64,000 nucleotides of DNA from an uncultured Marinobacter sp. (GCF_947488835.1 NZ_CANLBK010000001.1:1736001-1800000), one strand, 5' to 3'; positions 16,969-29,966 are shown, numbered from the stretch's first letter. The notes: generated by a model from the sequence alone, not told the origin. Translations and numbers: made by a program.

Positions 16969-18000
16969 ATGGCTGCATATCCAGATCTTTTTGAATCCAG
17001 CCCTGATTGGCTAGCCCACACGCTTGCCAATGCCGCAGCTGACCTTCCCGAAACCACAACCACACTCCCGGATGGCACTCGCATAAACCGCAAAGCGGTT
17101 GGCGTTCTGCAGCTCACGCCGCCACCCGGTCGCACCAATCCGAATCAGGAGGCGTTGATCGTCTCTGCCGGAATCCATGGCAATGAAACCGCTCCCATAG
17201 AGGTTCTTAACACGCTTCTCAGCGAGCTGTTGAACGAAGAGTGGCAGTTGGCTGTTCCGCTGCTGCTGATTCTGGGAAACCCGCCAGCCATGGTGGCCGG
17301 GGAACGGTTTTTGGATGTGAATCTTAACCGGTTGTTTAATGGGGCTCATGGTAAGCCGGAGTATGACGGGCTGCCGGAAGCAGCTCGAGCGCAGCTTCTT
17401 GAGGAGGCTTGTCGGCAGTTCGCTGTGGCGCATCCGCAGGCACTTTCCCACTATGATTTACATACGGCCATAAGGCCCTCCCAGCGGGAGAAGTTTGCAC
17501 TTTACCCGTTTGTTGAAGGTAGGCAGGTGCCGGAGGTGCAGTGTGATTTTTTGCTGGAGGCAGAAGTGGAAACCTTATTGCTACAGCATAAGGCAGGCAC
17601 TACGTTTTCGTCGTTTTCTTCATCCGTGCTGAACGCCGAGAGTTTTACGGTGGAGTTGGGCAAGGTTCATCCGTTCGGTATGAACGATCTCACTCGGTTT
17701 GAGGGCGTTAAAAATGCGCTTCGGCGGCGTTTTTGTGGTGAGCCAACGCCCGCAAAACAACCACCCTTTGACCATCTCACGGTGTTCGAGGTGGTGTACG
17801 AGATTTTGAATACAGGGAAGAACTTTCAGTTTCACATTCCGGATGATGTAGCCAACTTTACCGAGTACGCCCCGGGTACCGTCATCTGGGAGGATGACGA
17901 TACCTGTTACAAGGTTGGCGAGATTCCAGAGGCGATTGTGTTCCCGAACCGGGACGTGCCGGTTGGCCAGCGGGTGGGCCTGTTGATCAGGCCCCGTTAA
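16969..18000 (+). CDS. astE: Succinylglutamate desuccinylase AstE
   Basis: 343 residues from the ATG at 16969 (GGGGA upstream). It shares the key blocks of E. coli AstE: IVSAGIHGNETAP, with the zinc ligands His and Glu, ILGNPPAM, NLNRLFNG, YDLHTAIRPS with the third zinc ligand His, and VELGKVHPFGMNDL with the catalytic Glu. It hydrolyses N-succinylglutamate to glutamate and succinate, the last step of the arginine succinyltransferase pathway. The Pseudomonas aotO gene holds this place in the aot operon and is a related family, but these motifs favour true AstE. It is separated from the other ast genes by the RND-TetR block, on the opposite strand. Confidence 0.9.
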   Translation: MAAYPDLFESSPDWLAHTLANAAADLPETTTTLPDGTRINRKAVGVLQLTPPPGRTNPNQEALIVSAGIHGNETAPIEVLNTLLSELLNEEWQLAVPLLLILGNPPAMVAGERFLDVNLNRLFNGAHGKPEYDGLPEAARAQLLEEACRQFAVAHPQALSHYDLHTAIRPSQREKFALYPFVEGRQVPEVQCDFLLEAEVETLLLQHKAGTTFSSFSSSVLNAESFTVELGKVHPFGMNDLTRFEGVKNALRRRFCGEPTPAKQPPFDHLTVFEVVYEILNTGKNFQFHIPDDVANFTEYAPGTVIWEDDDTCYKVGEIPEAIVFPNRDVPVGQRVGLLIRPR

Positions 18001-18017
18001 AAACCGCCGGCACAGAG

Positions 18018-21000
18018 CTACGCCGGAGCGTTTTCGGGTTCAGCCACTTTCACCTTGATCAGCTGCGTACACACCGCGGGGATCACCAGCAGGGTCAGCA
18101 CAGTTGAAGCCAGTAGCCCTGAGATAATCGCCCAAGCCATGGGCGGCCAAAGTGTGGAGCTCGAGAAGGCAAGCGGCAACAAGCCGGCTACGGTGGTGGC
18201 TGTGGTCAGCAGGATGGGCCGGGTTCGCTGTATTACGGCTTTGCGCATGGCTTCGTGGATGTTTTCGCCGTTTTCCAACTCTCTGTCCATCACATCCAGC
18301 AGCACTATGGCGTTGTTGACCACAATGCCCACCAGTGCGATCACGCCCAACATCGACTGAAATCCGAAGGGCGAACCAGATAGCACCAAGCCGGGGAATA
18401 TACCCACGGTGGCCAGGGGTACGGTCAGCAGGATAATGCCAACCCGGCGGAAGGAGTTGAACTGCAACAGCAAAAAGAAGAGCAGCAAGAGTATGCCAAT
18501 GGGCGCGGCTGTTAGCAGAGCACCGTTAGCGTCGCCTGAGCCTTCGGCATCGCCGCCCATTTCCATACGGGTACCTTCAGGCAGAGGGTTATCTTCCAGC
18601 GCTCGTTGCAGCCCATCCAGCGCCTGGCTGAAGCTGTAGCCTGTCAGCAGATTTGCGGTCACGGTGTTCAGCCGGGTTCCGTTACGCAGGTAGCGTGCAG
18701 CTGGCTCCCAAGTTGTCTCCACGCTGGCCACAGCAGACAGCGGTACCGCTTGCCCTCGCTCGTTATAGATATTCACTGAAAGCAATCGTTCCAGTGGCAG
18801 CGAGGTGCCTTCCTGGGATCTCAGCACCAGTGGTATCGGGTCTTTTTCCTGGCGGTAGCGCTCGGCAACCACACCAAAACTCTGGCCATACAGGCTTTGA
18901 GCCACATCCGCACGGGTAAGCCCGTATCGTGCAGCGGTGGCGTCGTCTACGTTTATGGCGATGCTGGGTACGCCAATGTCCAGATCGTGCCGCACATCCA
19001 CTGTGCCCTCCACCTGACGCAATGCACTGAACAACTGCTCTACTGCATGGGTGCGTGTCTTGTCGTCGGCGTGGTACACACGCACTTCCACCGGAGCAAT
19101 GCTCGGCGGCCCCTGCCCCAGAACACCCACGCTTACGTCCAGCTCGGGCATCTGTTCATCCACGTGGGCACGAATCCAGTGAATCATGCCGGTTGTGTCT
19201 TCCAGCGTCGGCGTGGCTATCACAAGCCGGCCTCTGTTCGGCGCTTGGGGGGCCCGCTGGAGATTGTAATAAAAAGCGGGGCCGGTAAAGCCCACAAACC
19301 GATGAATCTGAAGCGCATTGGGCTGAGTGCGTATGGCGTGCTCCAGATTGGCAGCGGCTTCAGCGGTGCGCTGTTGGTCTGTGCCTTCCGGCATAAAGAG
19401 CTCAACAATCACCTGAGGCCGGTCGGCATTGGGGAAGAACTGTTGCGCCATAAATGTCGTCATGGACAAACTGATCACAACCAGAAAAGCGCCAGCAGCA
19501 ATCAGGCGCTTTGGATGGCGGTACACCATGCCACCAAGAAAACGCGCCAATCCAAGCAGGCGGTCAGCCTCGGCATTGCGGCGAGGCTTGAGGAAGCGTG
19601 CTGCCAGCAGGGGAACCACTGAGATCGCCAACAGGTAACTTACAGACAGCGTGAGCATAATCATCACCGGCACGCCCCGGGTGAAATCTGCCGCACCGCC
19701 CTTGGCAAGTAATAGCGGAGCAAAGGCAGCAAGTGTGGTGCCAGTGGAGGCTCCCAATGGGCCCGCAAGCTCACCAACCGCTTTGCGCAGAGCGTCCAAA
19801 CGGCGCACGCCCACATCAAGGTGCCCCTGAATGTTCTCAACAATCACAATGGCGTTGTCGATCAGAATGCCCAGAGAGATCACCATGCCGATAACTGCTA
19901 TCTGGTGCAGCACGCCACCGCCAAGATCGTAAAGCCCAACGCTGATCAGAGCCACCATCGGCAGAATGGAAGCCACCAGCAGGCCCATTCGGATGCCCAT
20001 GCCGGTGAACACCACCGCTACGATGATCAGTACCGAAAGCACCAGACTCCAGGCCAGATTATCCAAACGCTCAGAGACTTTATCCGGCTGAAAGAACATC
20101 TCGCGGATTTCGTAGGGCTCGAAGTCCCCGCGTATCTGTTCAACCCGCTCCCGCACTCGCTCACCAAAACGGATCGCGTCGGTGGTGCCCTCTTCCATAA
20201 TCAACGAGAGTAATACAACCCGCTCACCATCAAACCAGGTTTCTGGCTGGCGTGGCTCTGCTGGGCCACGCCACACGTCTGCAGCCGCCGCCAGTGGCAC
20301 CTGAGAACCGTCCGGAAGCTCTATGGGTGTGGCTCGGATGGCATCAATATCCGCAAACTCCGTATTAGGAAGCACAGACAAACGGCGACCGTCCACAACC
20401 ACAAAACCGCCGGGGGTGGTCTGGTTACGTTGAGCAAGGGTTTGCAGAATTCGAGCCGGCGAGATACCAAGGCGGTAAAGCGCCGCATCATCCAGAGCCA
20501 GGGTGATCTGCTCATCGGCATCCCCTTCCAGTTCAATACGGGAGACACCACCCAGATCGGACAGGTTTTCTTTGAGCCGTTCCGCCACATCCGTCAGCTC
20601 ACTCACTGAAGACGCGCCGCCTATGGCAAGAACAATCGCTGGGTTATCAATCAGGCGGTCATCCAAAGCCATCTGGCCAATGTCGTCGGGGAAGTCTTGC
20701 TTTGCACGCTCCATCGCTTGGCGAACGCGGTCCCACGCGGGATCTGTATCGTAAATATCGTCGTTCAAGCGCAACCTGACAAGCGCCACACCGGTACGGG
20801 CTGTACCTTGGGAAAAGTCTATTTCCTCGACCTGCCGCAGTTCATCCGTTAGCGGCCGGAGCACCAATCGCTCTACAGCATCGGCACTGGCACCCGGATA
20901 GCTCACCGACACCAACCCGGCCCGGTACGGAAATGAGGGGTCTTCCTGGCGCGGCATAGTGCTGTATGCCGCAATACCCAGCAAACACAGCATGGTAACC

Positions 21001-21044
21001 ACCATGCCCAACAATCGCTGATAATTGAGTAGCCGGCGCGTCAT
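18018..21044 (-). CDS. RND efflux transporter, inner membrane pump (AcrB/HAE1-like)
   Basis: 1008 residues, 12 membrane segments with two large periplasmic loops, somewhat shorter than AcrB (1049). Near-N-terminal PRQEDPSFPYRAGLVSVSYPGA is typical of the cation/drug RND branch found with a single lipoprotein adaptor. The proton-relay helix 4 reads ISLGILIDNAIVIVEN, with Asp followed by Asn where AcrB has Asp-Asp. The start overlaps the adaptor stop by one base (TGATG). No outer membrane channel gene is adjacent, so a shared TolC-type channel is presumed. Substrate unknown. Confidence 0.92.
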   Translation of the reverse strand: MTRRLLNYQRLLGMVVTMLCLLGIAAYSTMPRQEDPSFPYRAGLVSVSYPGASADAVERLVLRPLTDELRQVEEIDFSQGTARTGVALVRLRLNDDIYDTDPAWDRVRQAMERAKQDFPDDIGQMALDDRLIDNPAIVLAIGGASSVSELTDVAERLKENLSDLGGVSRIELEGDADEQITLALDDAALYRLGISPARILQTLAQRNQTTPGGFVVVDGRRLSVLPNTEFADIDAIRATPIELPDGSQVPLAAAADVWRGPAEPRQPETWFDGERVVLLSLIMEEGTTDAIRFGERVRERVEQIRGDFEPYEIREMFFQPDKVSERLDNLAWSLVLSVLIIVAVVFTGMGIRMGLLVASILPMVALISVGLYDLGGGVLHQIAVIGMVISLGILIDNAIVIVENIQGHLDVGVRRLDALRKAVGELAGPLGASTGTTLAAFAPLLLAKGGAADFTRGVPVMIMLTLSVSYLLAISVVPLLAARFLKPRRNAEADRLLGLARFLGGMVYRHPKRLIAAGAFLVVISLSMTTFMAQQFFPNADRPQVIVELFMPEGTDQQRTAEAAANLEHAIRTQPNALQIHRFVGFTGPAFYYNLQRAPQAPNRGRLVIATPTLEDTTGMIHWIRAHVDEQMPELDVSVGVLGQGPPSIAPVEVRVYHADDKTRTHAVEQLFSALRQVEGTVDVRHDLDIGVPSIAINVDDATAARYGLTRADVAQSLYGQSFGVVAERYRQEKDPIPLVLRSQEGTSLPLERLLSVNIYNERGQAVPLSAVASVETTWEPAARYLRNGTRLNTVTANLLTGYSFSQALDGLQRALEDNPLPEGTRMEMGGDAEGSGDANGALLTAAPIGILLLLFFLLLQFNSFRRVGIILLTVPLATVGIFPGLVLSGSPFGFQSMLGVIALVGIVVNNAIVLLDVMDRELENGENIHEAMRKAVIQRTRPILLTTATTVAGLLPLAFSSSTLWPPMAWAIISGLLASTVLTLLVIPAVCTQLIKVKVAEPENAPA

Positions 21045-22123
21045 CAGCGCACCTCCACGGCATCACCGTCTGCAAGGCGCGTCATACCTGCGTAAACCAC
21101 TTGATCGCCGGGTTCCAGCTCACCTGTGCGCACCACGACGCGCTCACCCACAACACGCTCAACCTGTATGGGTACTCGCCGGGCAATACCTTCACGCACG
21201 CGGAATACCGTCATGCCATCCGCGCTGCGGAGCACGGACAAAAGCGGCACAGTCATGGCTGATTCCCGGGTGGGTGTTATACCTACTTCAACTGGCTCTC
21301 CGGTATCCAGGGTATTGATCGGCAAGCTAACCAGAACCGGATGCAACTCACCCCGGATAGCGCCCGCCTGAGCAATTTCAACAACAGAGCCAAGTACCGG
21401 AGCCTCGATTCGATTCTGCACAGACCACACTGGCAATTCTTCATCCACTGCCACGTGGGCCAACAGATAAGCCGGCACCCGCACTTCCACTTCTTTACCT
21501 TCAGGTGAAGACAAGCGCATTACCGGCTGGCCCGCCGCCACAAACTCATCCCGTTCTACCAATAGCGCTTCCACACGACCGCCAAATGGCGCTCGCAAGG
21601 CGCTTTCTTCCAGCAACTGGGTAGCCTCAGCCAATGCCGCTTGAGCTGTTGCCACGCTGGCCTTCAGGGAATCCCGGCGAGCCGCAATCTGTTCAAGGTT
21701 TTGCTCGGATACCACGCCTCGTTCGTGCAGCCGGCTTGAGCGCTCCCACTCACGTTTGGCCTGTTCGTGACGGGTGTGCAACTCGTCAAGCTTGGCTTTT
21801 GCCGAATCCCGTGCAGGTTCCAGCGCCGGATTGTACACCCGTGCCAGCAAGTCGCCGGCGGCAACTGTCTGGCCCAATTCCACGGCCCGCTCCCGAAGCG
21901 TTCCGCTAACTTGAAAGGTAAGCGTTGCGCGCTGGGTTGACCGTACAATGCCGGAAAAACGCAGGGTAATTTCCTGGGCCTCGCCACCCGTGACCTCTGA
22001 AACACGCACCGAAACTGCATGCTCACCCGAGGCAGCAGGGGCATCATCGGCCATGCAACCGGATAGGAACAGGCCGCAGGCAGCAAGAAATAAAAGGGCA
22101 ACAGGGGTGCGCGATGGTGTCAT
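21044..22123 (-). CDS. RND efflux periplasmic adaptor subunit (membrane fusion lipoprotein)
   Basis: 359 residues. Lipoprotein signal with cysteine at about residue 23 (LFLSGC). Barrel-sandwich/lipoyl half motifs (TLTFQVSGTLRERAVELGQTV and ALRAPFGGRVEALLVERDEF) flank a helical hairpin (residues about 105-165), followed by a beta-barrel domain. It links the pump at 18018-21044 to an outer membrane channel. AGGA about 7 nt before the ATG. The upstream 165 bp hold a double palindromic operator shared with the divergent tetR. Confidence 0.92.
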   Translation of the reverse strand: MTPSRTPVALLFLAACGLFLSGCMADDAPAASGEHAVSVRVSEVTGGEAQEITLRFSGIVRSTQRATLTFQVSGTLRERAVELGQTVAAGDLLARVYNPALEPARDSAKAKLDELHTRHEQAKREWERSSRLHERGVVSEQNLEQIAARRDSLKASVATAQAALAEATQLLEESALRAPFGGRVEALLVERDEFVAAGQPVMRLSSPEGKEVEVRVPAYLLAHVAVDEELPVWSVQNRIEAPVLGSVVEIAQAGAIRGELHPVLVSLPINTLDTGEPVEVGITPTRESAMTVPLLSVLRSADGMTVFRVREGIARRVPIQVERVVGERVVVRTGELEPGDQVVYAGMTRLADGDAVEVR

Positions 22124-22195
22124 AAAGTATCCTTTCGTCCGTGCTCAAGTTGGTGTTGATACCGCTTCCTGCGGAAATCCGGGGGCGTTGAGCAC

Positions 22196-22224
22196 GACAT
22201 AATGTCATTCTTTGACATTATGTC
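22196..22224. promoter_or_regulatory. TetR-type double operator
   Basis: Two 12-bp arms (22196-22207, 22213-22224) form a perfect inverted repeat with a 5-bp spacer. Each arm also contains the smaller palindrome gacataatgtc. A TTGACA hexamer at 22212-22217 overlaps the right arm and could be the -35 of the tetR promoter. The site sits between the divergent adaptor and tetR genes. Confidence 0.75.
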
Positions 22225-22288
22225 AATAATCAGCTTTCATTCTCCAATTGAAAAATTAACCGCTGAAAGAGCCTGACGAGAGAGCCAG

Positions 22289-22927
22289 ATGACTGAACCG
22301 CTGAAAACACGCCGTGAACGGGAGAAACAGGCCCGCTACGACACGATTCTGGACGCCGCTGAACGGGTCTTTTCAGAGAAGGGCTACGAACGCACCTCCA
22401 TGGATGACATTGCACGCACGGCAAGCCTGAGCCGGGCTTTACTGTATGTTTACTTCAAGGATAAGGCGGCAATTCAACGGGGCATCATGCTGCGTGCAGG
22501 GCATAGTTTGTATGAACGCTTCAGAAAGGCACGGCTGACTGCCGATACGGGGCTGGCGCAAATTCGCGCTATGGGGGAATCCTATTATCGCTTCTATCTG
22601 GATGAGCCAGATTATTTCTCTGCCCTTACCAAAGCCTCCACCGCCATGGCAGAGGCAGATGAAACACAAGCCAAAGAAATGCTTTGCTCAAAGACAGAGC
22701 TGATGACGCTTATGACTGAGGCCATAGAACTGGGGCTGAAAGATGGCACCATGAGCCGTCAACGTATCCACAGCCCGGAGCAGACCGCGCTCTATCTGCG
22801 CGGGGCACTGCACGGCGCGCTTTTGCTATGCCAATCCGAAGCCAGCGAAAGTGGCGATATCTTCCCGGCCGAAAGCCTTATCCGGCACACTATGGACATG
22901 CTGACTGCTTCGATTGCCGCACCCTGA
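22289..22927 (+). CDS. TetR/AcrR family repressor of the RND pump
   Basis: 212 residues. The N-terminal TetR domain shows ILDAAERVFSEKGYERTSM followed by the helix-turn-helix DIARTASLSRALLYVYF, with the usual K-D-K after it. The C-terminal ligand domain is not assignable. Divergent placement 165 bp from the pump genes, with a palindromic operator in the gap, makes it the likely local repressor. It converges with astB with 30 bp between the stops. Confidence 0.9.
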   Translation: MTEPLKTRREREKQARYDTILDAAERVFSEKGYERTSMDDIARTASLSRALLYVYFKDKAAIQRGIMLRAGHSLYERFRKARLTADTGLAQIRAMGESYYRFYLDEPDYFSALTKASTAMAEADETQAKEMLCSKTELMTLMTEAIELGLKDGTMSRQRIHSPEQTALYLRGALHGALLLCQSEASESGDIFPAESLIRHTMDMLTASIAAP

Positions 22928-22957
22928 CCATGCTTTTATGACCAGTGGGGGAGGCTG

Positions 22958-24298
22958 CTACATCTGGAAATCGTAAATAGAACCCAGCCCCAGAATTCCG
23001 GTCAGCTCATCCAGCGCTTTGCGTACTTCTTCCAGCAGCATGGGATCCGCCAGGTCATCCCTGCTTAGTTCGCTACGGTAGTGGGCTTCAACCCAGGTTG
23101 TCAGGCGCTCATACAGCGCATCAGTCAGAATCACACCCCGATGCATGGCCTTTAGTTCGTCGTCATTCAGAACCACTCGCAAACGCAGGCAAGCAGGGCC
23201 ACCGCCATTGCGCATGGACTGTTTCACATCAAACACTTCCACCGCGGTAATCGGCCCGCCAGAGGCCAGCAGCTTATCCAGGTACTTGCTCACAGAGGGC
23301 ACTTCCCTGCACTCACCCGGAACCGCCAGCAACATACCATCGGGCGTATTCAGCAACTGGCTGTTGAAAAGATAAGACGCGACTGCATCCGCAATCGGCA
23401 CTTCCCCGCTGCTTACGCGAACGGCCTCCAGTTCAGCGCCAGTCAACCGAGCACGAATATCTGACAGCACCCGCTGTTCATCAAGAAACGCCATCTCGTG
23501 GTAGAAGAGCGTATTACCATTACCTACCGCAATAACATCGTTATGAAAGACACCCGCATCAATGGCTGCAGGGTTTTGTTGGGCAAATACCAGATGGCCA
23601 TTTTTGAGGCCGTGCAGACGGGCGATTGCCTGTGAGGCTTCAAGAGTCTGCCGGGCCGGGTATTTTTTCGGAGCCGGTGCTTGCTCGTTAAATGCAATCT
23701 GGCCATACACAAACAGCTCCACCCCCGGTTCACCATACCCGCCGCAAAGCCGGGTGTGGTTGGCTGCGCCTTCATCGCCAAAGTGGCTGACTGATGGCAG
23801 CGCCGGATGATGGGCAAAGTACCCCTCGTCCGCAAAGATAGATTTGAGCATGCGGCCAGTTACCCTGTGCTCAATGGAGCGATGGAACTTGGCGCTCAAA
23901 TTGGCGGGGGTGAAGTGCACCCTGTGGTCGTCTGTATCGGCACTGGGAGAAACCGTCGCTGCATTGGCTGTCCACATGGACGAAGCTGACGCCACAGCCG
24001 CCATAATCGACGGGCTGGACTTGGCTGCCTGCGCCAGAATTTGCGCATCCGTGCCGCTGAACCCGAGCGCTTTGAGAGAGGGAACATGAGGACGTTCATG
24101 GGGCGGCAATACACCCTGAACGTAGCCCCGGTCCGACAGGCGCTTCATTTTCGCCAACCCCTGAAGCGCAGCCTCCCGGGGGTTGGATACCGCATTCACA
24201 TTGGACTTCGATGCCACGTTGCCCCAAGACAGGCCCGCATAATTGTGGGTTGGGCCAACCAGGCCATCAAAGTTTGCTTCTACCGCATGTTTTGCCAT
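22958..24298 (-). CDS. astB: N-succinylarginine dihydrolase AstB
   Basis: 446 residues, as expected for AstB/AruB. It converts N2-succinylarginine to succinylornithine, CO2 and 2 NH3. Family blocks visible: [18 protein letters not shown] at the N-terminus, [15 protein letters not shown] near residue 110, [16 protein letters not shown], and the C-terminal [14 protein letters not shown], which holds the catalytic cysteine. It is the final gene of the minus-strand astC-aruF-aruG-astD-astB operon, 52 bp after astD. No strong ribosome site is seen before the ATG. Confidence 0.95.
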   Translation of the reverse strand: MAKHAVEANFDGLVGPTHNYAGLSWGNVASKSNVNAVSNPREAALQGLAKMKRLSDRGYVQGVLPPHERPHVPSLKALGFSGTDAQILAQAAKSSPSIMAAVASASSMWTANAATVSPSADTDDHRVHFTPANLSAKFHRSIEHRVTGRMLKSIFADEGYFAHHPALPSVSHFGDEGAANHTRLCGGYGEPGVELFVYGQIAFNEQAPAPKKYPARQTLEASQAIARLHGLKNGHLVFAQQNPAAIDAGVFHNDVIAVGNGNTLFYHEMAFLDEQRVLSDIRARLTGAELEAVRVSSGEVPIADAVASYLFNSQLLNTPDGMLLAVPGECREVPSVSKYLDKLLASGGPITAVEVFDVKQSMRNGGGPACLRLRVVLNDDELKAMHRGVILTDALYERLTTWVEAHYRSELSRDDLADPMLLEEVRKALDELTGILGLGSIYDFQM

Positions 24299-24350
24299 GT
24301 CTGGGAATTCCGTCCATTCGGATTCAGGGAATAAAGCTCAACGTTGCCAA

Positions 24351-26922
<2,572 letters not shown>

Positions 26923-26929
<7 letters not shown>

Positions 26930-27963
26930 GGCGCTACCCTCACTTCATCACCTGCAGTCTTGTCGAGTAAACCCCAGACCTTCACAGGTACCTTGAGGGT
27001 ACCTTCAAGCGTGCCGGCAGCACGAGCAAGCGTACAACGGAACCCAGCGCCACCACCCGCGGCAATAAGGCAAAGATCTCCGCTCCCATCGCCAGCATCA
27101 TTCACAGAGCCATGGAGGGCTTTGCGCTGACTGGTTACCAATGTGTGCAGGGCGTCGGTGCGCGCTTCCAGCACCGGCCCACCATCGAAAATGTCCAGAT
27201 AGCAACCCGCCTGAAAACCTTCTCTCTGCAACAACTCAAGGTTTGGCACAGTCAGTTCGTGAGGCTGCCCTAACGCCTCCTGCGCCGCTTCGGAAAGCAA
27301 AGTGACGTACACAGGGTGCGGCGGCATAAGCTCCGCAATAAAGGTTTTACTGAGCGCGCCCGAGTGCTGGTCAGCTGTTTCAAAATCCATATTAAAAAAG
27401 TGACGCCCCAAACTGTCCCAGAAGGGCACACTGCCATCCTCGTGCTGCACGCCCTGAATTTCCACAGCAACCCGCTGGGTAAACCAGTCGCGATGCTCGG
27501 CGATGAACAGGATTCGGGCTCGGGACAAGAGCTCAAAGGCTTCCGTGTTGCGCAACTCAGGCGTGATGGAAAACGAGCAAAGCAATGTGTGATCGGTCAG
27601 ACCGTGACTCGGGTAGAGAACGTCTACGCGGCTTGATATGCCTAGCTCGTGGGAGGCATGAATCAATGCATCCCGGCGGTAGTTATAAAACGGCTGACCA
27701 TTACCTGCACGAGCATCAATACCCGCCGTGCCATGGATCCTGCCTGTGGCGGTATCCTCCAGAACGAAAAGAAACCGTGGCAACGGGCCGCCAGAGATTG
27801 TTTTACCGGCGAGAGAAGTTAGCGAGTGTTTTATTTTTTCGGCAAGCGCGTCACGCTGCCGGGGCAGCGTGGATGAGAGACGGGCGGTTTCTGAACCCGC
27901 CGCGCCGGCTATCTCCAGTATCTGGTTCACGTCATCGGGTAGTGCCGGACGTACCAACCACAT
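26923..27963 (-). CDS. aruF: Arginine/ornithine N-succinyltransferase, alpha subunit AruF
   Basis: 346 residues, a diverged paralogue of AruG with the same layout: MWLVRPALPDDVNQILEIA at the start, a central FFNMDFETADQHSG block, and YLDIFDGGPVLEARTDALH near the C-terminus. It is less conserved than AruG, as usual for the alpha subunit. AGGAG lies 5 nt before the ATG. It sits 8 bp behind astC and overlaps aruG by 7 bp, so the pair is translationally coupled. Confidence 0.93.
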
Positions 27964-27971
27964 AAAAGCTC

Positions 27972-29186
27972 CTAGGCAGTCAGTTTCTTCACCGCTGCTT
28001 CAAAGCGCTCAAGCGCTTCATCAATATCGGTATCCGGAATGATCAGCGAAGGTGCCAATCGAATAACATCGGCGCCAGCAATCAACACCATCACACCTTC
28101 ATCCAGGCCGGCGTTGAGAAATTCCTTCGCCTTTCCTTTCCATTTTTCGGTCAGCACACAACCCAGCAAAAGCCCGGCACCGCGAACCTCACTGAAGAGT
28201 TCATAGCGCTCACCAATATCCATCATGCCTTTACGCAGGTGCTCAGAACGGGCCTTGACACCCTTGAGGATCTCGGGCTGGCTTACGGTATCGATAACCT
28301 TTTGGGCAACCGCGCAAGCCAGGGCATTGCCACCATAGGTGCTGCCATGGGTGCCTACGCCAAGACTGGCTGCAACTTTTGCAGTGGTCAGCATGGCGGC
28401 TACCGGGAAACCACCGCCCAAGCCTTTGGCGCTGGTAAGAATGTCTGGTACTACACCATACATCTCGTATGCATACAGATGACCTGTACGGCCCACCCCG
28501 GACTGCACCTCATCAAAAATCAGCAAAGCGCTGTTGTCATCACAGAGCTTGCGCAGGCCTTCCAGGAATTCAGGGTCGGCTGGAACCACTCCGCTCTCAC
28601 CCTGAATTGGTTCCACAACCACCGCACAGGTCTTTGCCTTGGAGATCAGTTTCTTGACGGATTCCAGATCGTTAAAGTCTGCGTGGTGGATGCCGCCCGG
28701 CGCAGGCTCAAATCCCTCCAGATACTTTGCCTGCCCGCCCACACTCACGGTGAATAAGGTACGGCCGTGGAAGGCGTTCTTGAAAGAGATAATTTCGTGT
28801 TTCTCAGGGCCTGTGTGCTCCCAGCCATAACGACGTGCCAGCTTGAACGCCGCCTCGTTGGCTTCACCACCGGAGTTGGCAAAGAACACCCGCTCAGCAA
28901 ATGTGAGATCGCACAGAGTTTTAGCCAAACGCAAAGCAGGCTCGTTGGTCATCACGTTAGAGAGGTGCCAGATTTTCTCCGCCTGCTCCACCAGGGCACC
29001 CACCAGCCCTGGGTGCGAATGCCCGAGACAACTCACGGCAATACCACCCTGAAGATCTATAAACTCGCGGCCATCCTGATCCCAAATTCGGGAACCCTCG
29101 CCTCGCACGGGAATAATAGAGCCCGGTGCGTAGTTGGGTACCATAACTTCATCAAACAGTTCGCGGCTGACAGGTTCTTTGTTCAT
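27972..29186 (-). CDS. astC: Succinylornithine transaminase AstC/AruC
   Basis: 404 residues, class III PLP aminotransferase. Visible: [34 protein letters not shown] with the PLP-contacting Asp, and [14 protein letters not shown] with the PLP-binding Lys. It transfers the delta-amino group of succinylornithine to 2-oxoglutarate; family members also act as acetylornithine aminotransferase in biosynthesis (ArgD). It heads the operon; a candidate promoter and inverted repeat lie at 29219-29283. Confidence 0.94.
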   Translation of the reverse strand: MNKEPVSRELFDEVMVPNYAPGSIIPVRGEGSRIWDQDGREFIDLQGGIAVSCLGHSHPGLVGALVEQAEKIWHLSNVMTNEPALRLAKTLCDLTFAERVFFANSGGEANEAAFKLARRYGWEHTGPEKHEIISFKNAFHGRTLFTVSVGGQAKYLEGFEPAPGGIHHADFNDLESVKKLISKAKTCAVVVEPIQGESGVVPADPEFLEGLRKLCDDNSALLIFDEVQSGVGRTGHLYAYEMYGVVPDILTSAKGLGGGFPVAAMLTTAKVAASLGVGTHGSTYGGNALACAVAQKVIDTVSQPEILKGVKARSEHLRKGMMDIGERYELFSEVRGAGLLLGCVLTEKWKGKAKEFLNAGLDEGVMVLIAGADVIRLAPSLIIPDTDIDEALERFEAAVKKLTA

Positions 29187-29218
29187 AGATCTCTCTCGGA
29201 AAAGCAGTTAAGCCTATA

Positions 29219-29283
29219 AAAATAGTAGAGTTGCCGGCGTAGGCAAGTAAGTAGGTGTGCGGATCAGTCACTTATACTACGCC
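29219..29283 (-). promoter_or_regulatory. Candidate astC promoter with overlapping inverted repeat
   Basis: On the minus strand, TTGCCT (29246-29241), 16 bp, then TATTTT (29224-29219) forms a plausible sigma-70 promoter ending 33 bp before the astC start. The -35 overlaps one arm of an inverted repeat (ggcgtag 29236-29242, ctacgcc 29277-29283), a possible operator for an arginine-responsive regulator. Confidence 0.4.
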
Positions 29284-29308
29284 ACTTAATGCTTCAGCAC
29301 ATCTGGTG

Positions 29309-29830
29309 CTATTGCCCCCTTAAAACTCCGTCACACCAATGCAGCACTGCTGCCTCGGAGAACGGCAAGTCAACCGCGGTTTCACCACCAAAATCATGCC
29401 ACTGAGAAAGGAACTTTCGCTTCACCACCGTTAAAACCGGAATGCCGGCAGCAAGTAGCTGAACAAATTCCGCGCGGAACCCATTGCCGCCGATTTCCTG
29501 CTGGCCGAACCGGTTAACAACCGCCAGCTTGGGTGGCTGCTCTAGCAATCCGCGTATCACGCTCGTTGCATCTGCCAACCCACGGGGATCGAGGCAACAG
29601 GATTGCGATTCTTTTCCAAGGTTCTGGGCAATGGAATACTCCTGACCCGTTTCCAGATCCTGTAGCGCCATGGGTTCTCGCCGTAACCCATGCTCATTCA
29701 ACACCATGGATAAGCCAGCCACTCGATCGCCTCGCTGGTTCAGGGTTGCTGCCACCTTATGCAACAACTGATCCACTGCCTGCTCATCGTTGTCGTAGAT
29801 TATTGCCGCGAAATTCAGCTGTGTGCTCAT
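29309..29830 (-). CDS. DUF2478 family protein
   Basis: 173 residues. It resembles the DUF2478 family of putative nucleotide-binding proteins: N-terminal FAAIIYDNDEQAVDQLLHKV, a central LAVVNRFGQQEIGGNGFR, and AAGIPVLTVVKRKFLSQW. The family is often found beside molybdate transport genes; none is present here, and its biochemical role is unknown. It lies between the aceF terminator and the astC promoter, 122 bp upstream of astC on the same strand, so it could be co-transcribed with the ast operon to some extent. Confidence 0.65.
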   Translation of the reverse strand: MSTQLNFAAIIYDNDEQAVDQLLHKVAATLNQRGDRVAGLSMVLNEHGLRREPMALQDLETGQEYSIAQNLGKESQSCCLDPRGLADATSVIRGLLEQPPKLAVVNRFGQQEIGGNGFRAEFVQLLAAGIPVLTVVKRKFLSQWHDFGGETAVDLPFSEAAVLHWCDGVLRGQ

Positions 29831-29933
29831 ACGTGTGTTACCTGCTGACTAAGTAAGACAAGCCTAGCGGGTTTGAAAATACGCTCATTGCTCTGGATCA
29901 GTAACTCCGGACTGCTTTGCTCCATACCAAAAC

Positions 29934-29966
29934 GCAAAAGGCGGGCCTGTTAAGCCCGCCTTTTGC
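29934..29966 (-). terminator. Terminator of the aceEF operon
   Basis: A perfect 13-bp stem (29934-29946 with 29954-29966), loop of 7 nt, located 41 bp after the aceF stop. The G+C-rich centre is flanked by A and T runs, with GTTTTGG following on the minus strand. It could also work toward the plus strand. Confidence 0.8.

Noticed and set aside
16969..18000. Naming this gene aotO because of its place after aotM
   Set aside because: The zinc-ligand and catalytic blocks match AstE closely, and the rest of the ast pathway is nearby without another astE.
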